Both the position numbers and the translations under genes were made by a program. A model generated the notes under the pieces. That model made no database searches. It was not told the DNA's origin and saw only the letters and a list, made by a program, of their open reading frames with translations. This document shows positions 52,674 to 61,258 of a DNA stretch of 64,000 nucleotides, one piece after another. The number at the start of each line of letters is the position of its first letter. Position 1 is the first letter of the stretch. The stretch comes from Streptomyces flaveolus (GTDB taxonomy: Bacteria > Actinomycetota > Actinomycetes > Streptomycetales > Streptomycetaceae): positions 186,001 to 250,000 of the forward strand of contig NZ_JNWV01000006.1 in NCBI RefSeq assembly GCF_000716535.1, given 5' to 3'.

Positions 52674-53540
52674 ATGCAAGGCACGGTCGACGGATTCAGC
52701 TACGGGGCCGTCACCCCGTTGGTGGCCTACCTGATGGCGTGCCTCGGCGGCGCCCTCGGCCTGCGCTGCACCACACGCTCCCTGCTGGTCACGCACGCAC
52801 GACGGCCCGCCTGGCTGGCCCTCGGCTCGGCGGCGATCGGCTCCGGCATCTGGACCATGCACTTCGTCGCCATGATGGGCTTCAGCATTAAGGAGACGCC
52901 GCTCCACTACGACCAGCCGATCACCTATGCGAGCCTCGGCCTCGCCATCGTCATGGTCGGCGTCGGGATCTTCATCGTCGGCTACCGGGGCGCCACCGGC
53001 ACCGCCCTCTTCACGGGCGGCACGATCACCGGTCTGGGCGTCGCCTCGATGCACTACCTGGGCATGGCGGGCGTCCACTTCCACGGACGGTTCACCTACA
53101 ACACGTTCACCGTCGCCGCCTCCGTCGTCATAGCGGTCGTGGCCGCCACCGCCGCCCTGTGGGCCGCCGGACAGGTGAGGGGCTTCCTGTGGAGCGTCGG
53201 CGCGAGCCTGGTCATGGGGCTCGCCGTCAGCGGCATGCACTACACCGGCATGGCCGCCCTGAGCGTCCACCTCGACGGCGCCCCCCACACCGCCGGGGGC
53301 GCGCCCGCCGCGTCGGTGCTGGCGCCGATGCTGATCGGCCCGCTCGCCTTCCTGCTCCTCGCGGGCGTCGTCGTGATCTTCGACCCGCTGATGGTCATGG
53401 GGCGCCCCGACTGGCGGCCCGTCGAGCAGAAACCGGGCGTCCCGGCCGCCGCCGTCGCCTCCCACGCCGAACGCCGCCCCGCCGTTCTCGACGGACGCCG
53501 GCCCCAGCACCACGCCTCCCGCACCCCGCAGAACCGCTGA
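52674..53540 (+). CDS. MHYT-domain integral membrane sensor, domain alone
   Basis: 288 aa with seven transmembrane helices. Three MHYT motifs occur at helix ends: '[11 protein letters not shown]' (about 62-72), 'SMHYLGMAG' (about 124) and 'GMHYTGMAA' (about 186); their Met/His residues are proposed to bind copper and sense O2, CO or NO. No GGDEF/EAL or kinase output is attached; the C-terminus is a short disordered Ala/Pro/Arg/His tail. The 278-bp upstream region has no gene. Confidence 0.9.
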   Translation: MQGTVDGFSYGAVTPLVAYLMACLGGALGLRCTTRSLLVTHARRPAWLALGSAAIGSGIWTMHFVAMMGFSIKETPLHYDQPITYASLGLAIVMVGVGIFIVGYRGATGTALFTGGTITGLGVASMHYLGMAGVHFHGRFTYNTFTVAASVVIAVVAATAALWAAGQVRGFLWSVGASLVMGLAVSGMHYTGMAALSVHLDGAPHTAGGAPAASVLAPMLIGPLAFLLLAGVVVIFDPLMVMGRPDWRPVEQKPGVPAAAVASHAERRPAVLDGRRPQHHASRTPQNR

Positions 53541-53550
53541 TCGGAACCCG

Positions 53551-53580
53551 TTGTCAGTGCGGGGTCGTACGGTTGATGTC
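53551..53580 (+). promoter_or_regulatory. PafBC/RecA-independent DNA-damage promoter of uvrB (perfect match)
   Basis: TTGTCAGTG (53551-53559), 8-bp gap, TACGGT (53568-53573), 7 bp, ATG (53581). Full match to TTGTCRGTG-N8-TAnnnT. The message would start at or beside the ATG. Confidence 0.85.
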
Positions 53581-55728
53581 ATGCGGCCCGTTTCCCACAT
53601 CGAACGCACGGTGGCGCCCTTCGAGGTCGTCAGCCCCTACCAGCCCAGCGGCGACCAGCCTGCGGCCATCGCCGAGCTGGCCAAGCGCATCGAGGCCGGT
53701 GAGAAGGACGTCGTCCTCCTGGGCGCGACCGGCACCGGCAAGTCCGCCACCACCGCGTGGATGATCGAGAAGCTCCAGCGCCCCACCCTCGTGATGGCGC
53801 CGAACAAGACGCTGGCCGCCCAGCTGGCCAACGAGTTCCGCGAGCTGCTGCCGAACAACGCCGTCGAGTACTTCGTCTCGTACTACGACTACTACCAGCC
53901 CGAGGCCTACGTCCCGCAGTCGGACACCTACATCGAGAAGGACTCCTCGATCAACGAGGAGGTCGAGCGCCTGCGCCACTCCGCGACCAACTCGCTGCTC
54001 ACCCGCCGCGACGTCGTCGTCGTCGCCTCGGTGTCCTGCATCTACGGCCTCGGTACTCCACAGGAGTACGTGGACCGCATGGTCCCCCTCAGGGTCGGCG
54101 ACGAGATCGACCGGGACGAGCTGCTGCGCCGCTTCGTCGACATCCAGTACACGCGCAACGACATGGCCTTCAGCCGCGGCACCTTCCGGGTCCGCGGCGA
54201 CACCATCGAGATCTTCCCGGTCTACGAGGAGCTGGCCGTCCGCATCGAGATGTTCGGCGACGAGATCGAGGCGCTGTCCACGCTGCACCCGCTCACCGGC
54301 GAGATCATCAGCGACGACCAGCAGCTCTACGTCTTCCCCGCCTCCCACTACGTCGCCGGCCCCGAGCGCATGGAGCGGGCCGTCAACGACATCGAGAAGG
54401 AGCTGGGGGAGCGCCTGGCCGAGCTGGAGAAGCAGGGCAAACTGCTGGAGGCCCAGCGCCTGCGGATGCGCACCACGTACGACATCGAGATGCTCCGCCA
54501 GATCGGCACCTGCTCCGGCGTGGAGAACTACTCGATGCACTTCGACGGCCGCTCGCCGGGCTCCCCGCCCAACACGCTGCTGGACTACTTCCCGGACGAC
54601 TTCCTGCTCGTCATCGACGAGTCGCACGTCACCGTTCCGCAGATCGGCGCGATGTACGAGGGCGACGCCTCCCGCAAGCGGACCCTCGTGGACCACGGCT
54701 TCCGCCTGCCCTCCGCCCTGGACAACCGCCCGCTGAAGTGGGAGGAGTTCCAGGAACGCATCGGGCAGACCGTCTACCTGTCGGCCACCCCGGGCACCTA
54801 CGAGCTGTCGCGCTCGGACGGCTTCGTCGAGCAGATCATCCGCCCGACCGGCCTGGTCGACCCGGAGGTCGTGGTCAAGCCCACCGAGGGCCAGATCGAC
54901 GACCTGGTGCACGAGATCCGCAAGCGCACCGAGAAGGACGAGAGGGTCCTCGTCACCACGCTGACCAAGAAGATGGCCGAGGACCTCACCGACTACTTCC
55001 TGGAACTCGGCATCCAGGTGCGCTACCTGCACAGCGACGTCGACACCCTGCGCCGCGTCGAGCTGCTGCGCGAACTGCGCTCCGGTGAGTACGACGTCCT
55101 GGTCGGCATCAACCTGCTCCGTGAGGGACTCGACCTGCCCGAGGTGTCCCTGGTGGCGATCCTGGACGCCGACAAGGAGGGCTTCCTGCGCTCGGGCACC
55201 TCGCTGATCCAGACCATCGGCCGCGCGGCGCGCAACGTCTCCGGCCAGGTCCACATGTACGCCGACAAGATCACCCCGGCGATGGAGAAGGCCATCGAGG
55301 AGACCAACCGTCGCCGGGAGAAGCAGATCGCCTACAACAAGGCCAACGGCATCGACCCGCAGCCGCTGCGTAAGAAGATCAACGACATCGTCGCCCAGAT
55401 CGCTCGCGAAGAGGTCGACACGGAACAGCTCCTCGGCTCCGGGTACCGCAAGACGAAGGACGGCAAGGGAGCGAAGGCCCCCGTTCCGTCGCTCGGCGAC
55501 AAGGCGGCCAAGGGAGCGAAGGCCGGAAAGGCCGCGAAGACGGCCAAGGGCAAGACGGTGCCCACCGACCGTCCCGCGGCCGAACTCGCGGAGCAGATCG
55601 AGGAGATGACCGAGCGCATGCGTGCCGCCGCCGCGGAACTGCAGTTCGAGATCGCGGCCCGGCTGCGCGATGAGGTCTCCGAGATGAAGAAGGAGCTGCG
55701 CCAGATGCGGGAGGCAGGCCTCGCCTGA
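53581..55728 (+). CDS. uvrB: Excinuclease ABC subunit B
   Basis: 715 aa. UvrB loads on damaged DNA with UvrA and holds it for UvrC incision. Walker A '[15 protein letters not shown]' (about 46-60), the damage-probing beta-hairpin '[20 protein letters not shown]', DEAD-like '[13 protein letters not shown]', motif VI region '[10 protein letters not shown]', and the UvrC-binding UVR motif at the end '[20 protein letters not shown]'. A Lys/Ala/Gly-rich linker (about 635-665) precedes the UVR helix pair. The ATG at 53581 directly follows the promoter; no RBS. Confidence 0.97.
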   Translation: MRPVSHIERTVAPFEVVSPYQPSGDQPAAIAELAKRIEAGEKDVVLLGATGTGKSATTAWMIEKLQRPTLVMAPNKTLAAQLANEFRELLPNNAVEYFVSYYDYYQPEAYVPQSDTYIEKDSSINEEVERLRHSATNSLLTRRDVVVVASVSCIYGLGTPQEYVDRMVPLRVGDEIDRDELLRRFVDIQYTRNDMAFSRGTFRVRGDTIEIFPVYEELAVRIEMFGDEIEALSTLHPLTGEIISDDQQLYVFPASHYVAGPERMERAVNDIEKELGERLAELEKQGKLLEAQRLRMRTTYDIEMLRQIGTCSGVENYSMHFDGRSPGSPPNTLLDYFPDDFLLVIDESHVTVPQIGAMYEGDASRKRTLVDHGFRLPSALDNRPLKWEEFQERIGQTVYLSATPGTYELSRSDGFVEQIIRPTGLVDPEVVVKPTEGQIDDLVHEIRKRTEKDERVLVTTLTKKMAEDLTDYFLELGIQVRYLHSDVDTLRRVELLRELRSGEYDVLVGINLLREGLDLPEVSLVAILDADKEGFLRSGTSLIQTIGRAARNVSGQVHMYADKITPAMEKAIEETNRRREKQIAYNKANGIDPQPLRKKINDIVAQIAREEVDTEQLLGSGYRKTKDGKGAKAPVPSLGDKAAKGAKAGKAAKTAKGKTVPTDRPAAELAEQIEEMTERMRAAAAELQFEIAARLRDEVSEMKKELRQMREAGLA

Positions 55729-55806
55729 GTCTCCGCCCGGTACCGGCTCTCGGCCCGAAAGCGAAGTGTTGCAACCCCGACACAAAGCGCGGGCCGGGGG
55801 TCGGCA

Positions 55807-55829
55807 CTGTCCGTGGCTCTGCGTAGGGT
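55807..55829 (+). promoter_or_regulatory. RecA-NDp-like promoter upstream of terD (partial match)
   Basis: CTGTCCGTG (55807-55815), 8-bp gap, TAGGGT (55824-55829). It differs from the consensus at two positions (C for T at 1, C for R at 6). Transcription would start near 55836 and leave a 65-nt leader with GAGAGGGG near the GTG. Confidence 0.45.
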
Positions 55830-55900
55830 TCTGAACAACCGCGCGGTGCGCAGCAACGGCTCGGCGCGGCAACAGGGGACCGTCGAGAGGGGATTCAGCC

Positions 55901-56479
55901 GTGTCCGTCAACTTGTCCAAGGGTCAGGCCATCAGCCTGGAGAAGAAGGACGGGGCCACCCTGACGGCGGTCCGCATGGGCCTCGGCTGGCAGGCGGCCA
56001 AGCGGCGCGGCCTGTTCGGCTCCCGCACCCGCGAGATCGACCTGGACGCTTCGGCGGTCCTGTTCGCCGGTGCGGAACCCAAGGACGTCGTCTTCTTCCG
56101 CCACCTGGTCAGCGACGACGGTTCCGTGCGCCACACCGGCGACAACCTCGTCGGCGGCGCCGGCCAGGGCGGGGACGACGAGGCCATCCTGGTGGACCTG
56201 CAGCGCGTCCCGGTCCACATCGACCAGATCGTCTTCACGGTCAACTCCTTCACCGGCCAGACCTTCCAGGAGGTGCAGAACGCCTTCTGCCGGCTCGTGG
56301 ACGAGACCAACGGCCAGGAACTGGCTCGCTACACGCTGGCCGGCGGGGGCGAGTACACCGCCCAGATCATGGCCAAGGTGCACCGGGCAGGCACCAGCTG
56401 GACGATGACGGCCATCGGCGCCCCGGCCAGGGGCCGTACCTTCCAGGACCTGATGCCGGCGATCCTTCCGCACCTCTAG
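55901..56479 (+). CDS. TerD-family stress protein
   Basis: 192 aa. Ca2+-binding TerD fold: 'VNLSKGQAISLEKKDGATLT', 'MGLGWQAAKRRGLFGSRTRE', 'IDLDASAVLFAG', 'HTGDNLVGGAGQGGDDEAIL' (the D-N-x-x-G-x-x-x-G-D-D-E loop) and 'VDLQRVPVHIDQIVFTVNSF'. TerD proteins work in the tellurite/phage/chemical stress network with TerC; here a TerC gene lies 2.4 kb downstream. The GTG at 55901 gives the normal M-S-V-N-L start. Confidence 0.93.
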   Translation: MSVNLSKGQAISLEKKDGATLTAVRMGLGWQAAKRRGLFGSRTREIDLDASAVLFAGAEPKDVVFFRHLVSDDGSVRHTGDNLVGGAGQGGDDEAILVDLQRVPVHIDQIVFTVNSFTGQTFQEVQNAFCRLVDETNGQELARYTLAGGGEYTAQIMAKVHRAGTSWTMTAIGAPARGRTFQDLMPAILPHL

Positions 56480-56542
56480 CACCGGACCGCCCGCTCACCC
56501 GGCGCGGCTCGCACGACCGAACGACACAGGGGGGCGACGGCG

Positions 56543-58624
56543 ATGGGGGCCGAGCTGGTGCGGGGGCAGAACCACCCGCTGTCCCAAGCCAGGCTGGAGA
56601 TCCGGATTTCGGCCGGAGTGCCGGTCCTCGCCGGAGCCACGCTGGGCGACGAGCACGGCACGGTGCACGGTCGCCAGTGGGTGGCCCACCCCGGCGCCCC
56701 TGCCCTGCCCGGCGTCGAGGCACCACTGCGGGCGGCCGCCGAGCACCGCCTGACCGTCGACCTGGCCGCCCTGCCCGAGGCCGTGCACCGCGTCGACGTG
56801 TTCCTCGCCCTGCCCACCGGCACGGCAGGCCCGCTCGGCTTCGGCGCCGTCCCGGCCCCGCACACCACGGTGAGCGGCCTCGACGGCACCGAGCTGGCCT
56901 GTTACACCCTCACCGGCCTGGACACCGAGACGGCCGTGCTCGCCTTGGAGCTGTACCGCAGACAGGGCGTCTGGAAAGTGCGCGCGATGGGTCAGGGCTA
57001 CGCGAGCGGCCTCCCCGCCCTCCTCGCCGACCAGGGGCTGCGCGACGCTGACGACCTCGCGGCGGCCATTCAGGAGGCTGCGGCCCAGAGCCCGCCCGGT
57101 GCGACAGCCGTACCGTCGGCCGATCGCGGCCCGCAGACCACCCCCGCTTCCGCACCGCAGGCTTCACCCACCCATCAAGCGGCGTCCGCCTCTCAGCCCG
57201 CCGCAGCTTCCCAGCCGGCCTGGGCTTCTCAGTCCACCGCCGCTGCCCAGCCCGCGTCGGCTTCTCGGCCCCCTGCCGCTTCCCAGCCCGCGTCGGCCTC
57301 TCCACCCGCCGCCGCTTCCCAGTCGTCCGCTTCCGGGCCGGGGGAGCCGCCGCCGCCTTCGTACGACCCGCAGAGCCCTGACGAGGATGGCGGCCCCGAT
57401 CCCCGCCGGCCCGACGGCCCGGTCGACTACACGCACCCGCGCCGCACCCGCGGCTTTCCGCCTCAGCCCCCTGCCCCCTCGGTCGCCGACGTCCAGCCCG
57501 CTCGGCCCGTTGCCGGAGACGCCGTGGGGTGGTCGATGGAGGAACGGCTGTACAACCAGGTATGGGGCATGTTCGAGGACCTCGCCCGCACCACGACCGC
57601 CTACCGTAGCGCCATCGACTTCGCCGACTCCCGCCTGGAGAAGGAACTGGACCAGGCCCTCGCCGACCCCTGCGCGCGGCTCGGCGCGGCGGGCGATGCC
57701 GCTCGCGAGGCGGCCCACGCTCGCCGGGCCCAGCTGGCCGACCAAGCACGGGCTGCCTTCGATCGCGACCTCGCCCAGCTGATCGCCGAGGCCGAGGTGG
57801 TCGAGCCCGCGCTCCCGCCCGCCTACGCCCGCTGGGACAGCCCCGTCTGGCGCGCCTACCGCGTCCCCGACGAGCCGCCGATGGCGCTGCGGCTCGGTGA
57901 TCTTCACCTGCCGGAAAGCGCGCCCTTGCGCATCCCGCTGCTGGTCCGGCTGCCGCTGGAGAGGGGTTTGTGGATCGACAGCGGTCCGTCGGCGGCCGGC
58001 GACGCTCATCTGCCGGACTCCGCCGAGCTGCGGCACCTGGCCATGTCCGTGGCCGTCGCCCTCGCCGCGCGCCTGCTCGCCGTGCACCCGGCTGGGGAGT
58101 TCGCCGTGCAGGTCGTCGACCCTGCCGGTGCCGGGACCCACGCGCTGCTGCCGCTGACGCAGGCCGGGGTCCTCACGGCGCCGCCCGCGACCGGGGCGGC
58201 GGGGGTCTCGCAGACGCTGGAGAGGCTCACCCGGCGGGTCGACCTGGTGCAGATGGCGGTGCGCGGCGGCGCGGCCGAGTCGCTGCCCGCCGATGTGGAC
58301 TCCGCCCAGCAGCTCCTGATCGTCAACGACTTCCCGCACGGGTTCGACGACCGGTCGGTGACCCGGCTCCGTTATCTCGCCGACGAGGGCCCGGCCGTCG
58401 GCGTGCACCTGCTGCTGGTCGCCGACCGTGAGGAGGCCGCCGCCTACGGCTCCTTGCTCGATCCGCTGTGGCGTTCGCTGTTGCGACTCACCCCTCTGCC
58501 CGACGACCACCTCGCCGATCCGTGGGTCGGTCACGCCTGGACGTACGAACCCTCACTGGCCCCGGCCGCCGACCGGATCGTGGACGACGTGCTATCCGAG
58601 GTGGCCACAGCCCGTACCAAGTGA
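56543..58624 (+). CDS. TerD-like domain fused by a disordered linker to a large P-loop-free C-terminal domain
   Basis: 693 aa. Residues 1-165 form a diverged TerD-like domain ('GAELVRGQNHPLSQARLEIR', 'YTLTGLDTETAVLALELYRR'). Residues about 180-330 are a repetitive Ala/Pro/Ser/Gln linker (repeats of S-Q-P-A and A-S-A-S). The C-terminal part (about 335-693) has 'MEERLYNQVWGMFEDLARTT', a helical region, then 'LRIPLLVRLPLERGLWIDSG' and 'LLIVNDFPHGFDDRSVTRLR', which resembles the ATPase fold of FtsK/SpoIIIE-type proteins without Walker A. A ter-complex scaffold is plausible (inference). It follows terD by 63 bp. Confidence 0.8.
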   Translation: MGAELVRGQNHPLSQARLEIRISAGVPVLAGATLGDEHGTVHGRQWVAHPGAPALPGVEAPLRAAAEHRLTVDLAALPEAVHRVDVFLALPTGTAGPLGFGAVPAPHTTVSGLDGTELACYTLTGLDTETAVLALELYRRQGVWKVRAMGQGYASGLPALLADQGLRDADDLAAAIQEAAAQSPPGATAVPSADRGPQTTPASAPQASPTHQAASASQPAAASQPAWASQSTAAAQPASASRPPAASQPASASPPAAASQSSASGPGEPPPPSYDPQSPDEDGGPDPRRPDGPVDYTHPRRTRGFPPQPPAPSVADVQPARPVAGDAVGWSMEERLYNQVWGMFEDLARTTTAYRSAIDFADSRLEKELDQALADPCARLGAAGDAAREAAHARRAQLADQARAAFDRDLAQLIAEAEVVEPALPPAYARWDSPVWRAYRVPDEPPMALRLGDLHLPESAPLRIPLLVRLPLERGLWIDSGPSAAGDAHLPDSAELRHLAMSVAVALAARLLAVHPAGEFAVQVVDPAGAGTHALLPLTQAGVLTAPPATGAAGVSQTLERLTRRVDLVQMAVRGGAAESLPADVDSAQQLLIVNDFPHGFDDRSVTRLRYLADEGPAVGVHLLLVADREEAAAYGSLLDPLWRSLLRLTPLPDDHLADPWVGHAWTYEPSLAPAADRIVDDVLSEVATARTK

Positions 58625-58673
58625 TGGTAAAGGCGGTTTGAACAGCGGACTTGGCACTTCTTTTACTTACCGC

Positions 58674-58703
58674 TTTACCTTTACTTGGTGATTGGGGTAC
58701 AGT
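58674..58703 (+). promoter_or_regulatory. Promoter of terC leader
   Basis: TTTACC (58674-58679), 18 bp, TACAGT (58698-58703). It lies in an AT-rich stretch with four TTTAC/TTAC motifs (58660-58685), which may form a binding site. The start site would be about 58710, immediately before the riboswitch. Confidence 0.5.
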
Positions 58704-58711
58704 CTTCCGTA

Positions 58712-58848
58712 CGGAGGGGAGTACTCCTTGACTGCGGCGCACCCGTCAGTACGGACCGGTTCGGTCCCGGGGCGTCGGCCCATCTCGGGTGGAAGAGACC
58801 TCCGGCAGCGACAACGCTGATGTGTTTGCCGTCACGTAATGCCGGAGG
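58712..58848 (+). promoter_or_regulatory. Candidate yybP-ykoY manganese riboswitch controlling terC
   Basis: It begins CGGAGGGGAGTA and closes with AGAGACCTCCG, matching the conserved GGGGAGUA and (A)AGACCU blocks of RF00080-type Mn2+ riboswitches. P1: CGGAGG (58712-58717) with CCTCCG (58799-58804). Alternative helix: CCTCCGGCA (58799-58807) is an exact 9-bp complement of TGCCGGAGG (58840-58848), which contains the terC ribosome site. The two pairings exclude each other, so ligand-stabilised P1 would free the RBS and switch translation on. TerC-family genes are common targets of this class. Confidence 0.75.
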
Positions 58849-58852
58849 TGCA

Positions 58853-59854
58853 GTGGAAGTCTCCATGACCCTATGGGTCCTCACCATCGCGGGTCTCGCC
58901 GCCCTGATCGCGGTCGACTTCTTCATCGGCCGCAAGCCGCCTGAGGTGTCGATCAAGGAAGCGGGCATCTGGACAGCCGTCTGGATCGCCCTGGCCGGCC
59001 TCTTCGGTCTCGGTCTCCTCGTCTTCGGCGGCGGGCAGCCGGCCGGTGAGTTCTTCGCGGGCTTCATCACCGAGAAGTCGCTGAGCGTCGACAACCTCTT
59101 CGTCTTCGTCCTGATCATGGCGAAGTTCGCGGTGCCCACGCAGTACCAGCAGCGCGTCCTGCTCGTCGGCGTCCTCATAGCCCTGGTCCTGCGGGCCGTC
59201 TTCATCGCCGCCGGCGCCGCGATCCTCGCCAGCTTCTCCTGGGTGTTCTACCTCTTCGGCGCCTTCCTGATCTGGACCGCCTGGAAGCTCATCCAGGAGG
59301 CCCGCACGGACGAGGCCGACGAGGAGTACGAGGAGAACAAGCTCCTGAAGGCCGCGGAGCGCAAGTTCGGCGTGGCCGACCGGTACCACGGCACCAAGCT
59401 GTGGATCCAGCAGAACGGCAAGCGCGTCATGACCCCGATGCTGGTCGTGATGCTCGCCATCGGCACCACGGACGTGCTGTTCGCCCTGGACTCCATCCCC
59501 GCGATCTTCGGCCTGACCCAGGACCCGTACATCGTCTTCACCGCCAACGCGTTCGCCCTGATGGGTCTGCGCCAGCTGTACTTCCTCATCGGCGGGCTGC
59601 TCAAGAAGCTGGTCCACCTCTCGTACGGGCTGTCGATCATCCTCGGCTTCATCGGCGTCAAGCTGGTGCTGCACGCCCTGCACGAGTCCGGTGTCCACGT
59701 GCCCGAGATCAGCATCCCGGTCTCGCTCGGCGTGATCTGCGCGGTCCTGGCCGTCACCACGGTCACCAGCCTCCTGGCCGTCAGGAAGCAGGCGGCCGTC
59801 GAGGAGGCGCACGCCGACGGCGAGGGTGCTCGCAAGAGCAGCGTCGATGTCTGA
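58853..59854 (+). CDS. TerC-family membrane protein (Mn2+ export/metal homeostasis)
   Basis: 333 aa, about nine transmembrane helices. The family core 'FFAGFITEKSLSVDNLFVFV' with acidic E-x-S-L-S-(V)-D-N and 'MLAIGTTDVLFALDSIPAIF' with D-x-x-F-A-x-D-S-I-P-A provide the metal site. The Alx/MeeF/YceF-type relatives export Mn2+, in agreement with the leader. GTG 58853 is 4 bp after GGAGG and gives the V-E-V-S-M-T-L start; ATG 58865 is too far from it. Related functionally to the terD genes upstream. Confidence 0.9.
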   Translation: MEVSMTLWVLTIAGLAALIAVDFFIGRKPPEVSIKEAGIWTAVWIALAGLFGLGLLVFGGGQPAGEFFAGFITEKSLSVDNLFVFVLIMAKFAVPTQYQQRVLLVGVLIALVLRAVFIAAGAAILASFSWVFYLFGAFLIWTAWKLIQEARTDEADEEYEENKLLKAAERKFGVADRYHGTKLWIQQNGKRVMTPMLVVMLAIGTTDVLFALDSIPAIFGLTQDPYIVFTANAFALMGLRQLYFLIGGLLKKLVHLSYGLSIILGFIGVKLVLHALHESGVHVPEISIPVSLGVICAVLAVTTVTSLLAVRKQAAVEEAHADGEGARKSSVDV

Positions 59855-60129
59855 CCAAGGCGCAGCGGAAGCCCGCGCTCCCGCATAGCCGCATAGCCGC
59901 ACGGGGCACGGGTGCACTGGCCCTCGCCGGGGGTGCCTGAGCCCTCGACGGGGGCCATCACGCTTCGACGGGGCCATCAGCCTTCGGCGAGGCCCCCATA
60001 CCCCTCGGCGGCGACTCGTCGCGACGCGGAGGCCCGGCCTCACCGGCGCCGGGTCCCGCACCGGAAAGGATGAGAGGTATCCGGAAAGAACGGAATGCGA
60101 ATCTTGTACGCCTCTGCGACCATCGCCGC

Positions 60130-61230
60130 ATGATCACTCGGCTCCGGTCGCTCACCCGACAATGGACGATCCTCGTGCCGGTGCTCGCGATCGTCCTGCT
60201 GGTCCTCACCTGGGGCCGGGCCCTCCCCGGCGCGGTCGTCGGCCTGGTGACCCTCGTTCTCGCCGGTGCCGTCCTGGCGGCGGTGCACCACGCCGAGGTG
60301 GTCGCCCATCGAGTCGGCGAGCCCTTCGGTTCCCTGGTGCTCGCCATCGCCGTCACGATCATCGAGGTGGCCTTGATCGTCACTCTTATGGTCGACGGCG
60401 GGGACAAGAGTGCCACCCTGGCCCGGGACACCGTCTTCGCCGCCGTGATGATCACGTGCAACGGCGTCGTCGGGATCTGCCTGCTCGTCGCATCCCTGCG
60501 GCACGGCACGGCCGTCTTCAACCCCGAGGGCACCGGAGCGGCGCTGGCGACCGTGGCGACACTGGCCACGCTCAGCCTGGTGCTGCCGACCTTCACCACG
60601 AGCAAGCCCGGACCAGAGTTCTCCACCATCCAGCTGACCTTCGCCGCGCTGTCCTCACTGATCCTGTACGGGCTGTTCGTGGCCACCCAGACCGTGCGCC
60701 ACCGCGACTACTTCCTGCCCATCACCCGGCAGGGCGAGGTCATCACCGCCGAGGACCACGCCCGCCCCCCGTCCGCGCGCACCGCCTGGACCAGCCTCGG
60801 CCTGCTCGGGCTGGCGCTGATCGGTGTGGTCGGCCTGGCCAAGAGCGTGTCGCCAACGATCGAGTCGGGCGTGGCGGCGGCGGGCCTGCATCAAGCCGTC
60901 GTCGGTGTGATCATCGCTCTGCTCGTCCTGCTGCCCGAGACCATCGCCGCGCTGCGCTCCGCTCGCCGCGACCGGGTGCAGACCAGCCTCAACCTCGCGC
61001 TCGGCTCCGCCATGGCCAGCATCGGCCTGACCATCCCGGCCGTGGCGCTCGCGTCCGTGTGGCTGTCCGGACCGCTCGTCCTCGGTCTCGGGGCGACCCA
61101 CATGCTGCTGCTCGCGCTGACCGTGGTGGTCAGTTCTCTGACCGTGGTGCCGGGCCGGGCCACACCGCTCCAAGGGGGTGTCCACCTGGTGCTGTTCGCC
61201 GCCTACCTGGAACTGGCGATCAACCCGTAG
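60130..61230 (+). CDS. chaA: ChaA-type Ca2+(Na+,K+)/H+ antiporter
   Basis: 366 aa, about eleven transmembrane helices in two inverted halves. First alpha motif 'RVGEPFGSLVLAIAVTIIEV' and second 'VVGVIIALLVLLPETIAALR' hold the acidic exchange residues (both Glu kept). Exports Ca2+ or monovalent cations. The 275-bp upstream gap has no gene and carries a short GACGGGGGCCATCA-type repeat (about 59945-59990). Confidence 0.9.
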   Translation: MITRLRSLTRQWTILVPVLAIVLLVLTWGRALPGAVVGLVTLVLAGAVLAAVHHAEVVAHRVGEPFGSLVLAIAVTIIEVALIVTLMVDGGDKSATLARDTVFAAVMITCNGVVGICLLVASLRHGTAVFNPEGTGAALATVATLATLSLVLPTFTTSKPGPEFSTIQLTFAALSSLILYGLFVATQTVRHRDYFLPITRQGEVITAEDHARPPSARTAWTSLGLLGLALIGVVGLAKSVSPTIESGVAAAGLHQAVVGVIIALLVLLPETIAALRSARRDRVQTSLNLALGSAMASIGLTIPAVALASVWLSGPLVLGLGATHMLLLALTVVVSSLTVVPGRATPLQGGVHLVLFAAYLELAINP

Positions 61231-61258
61231 CGGGCGGGGAAGTCCCCGACGCGTCCGG

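Noticed and set aside
53554..55920. 788-codon open frame antisense to uvrB
   Set aside because: Shadow of uvrB; no start signal and no recognisable domains.
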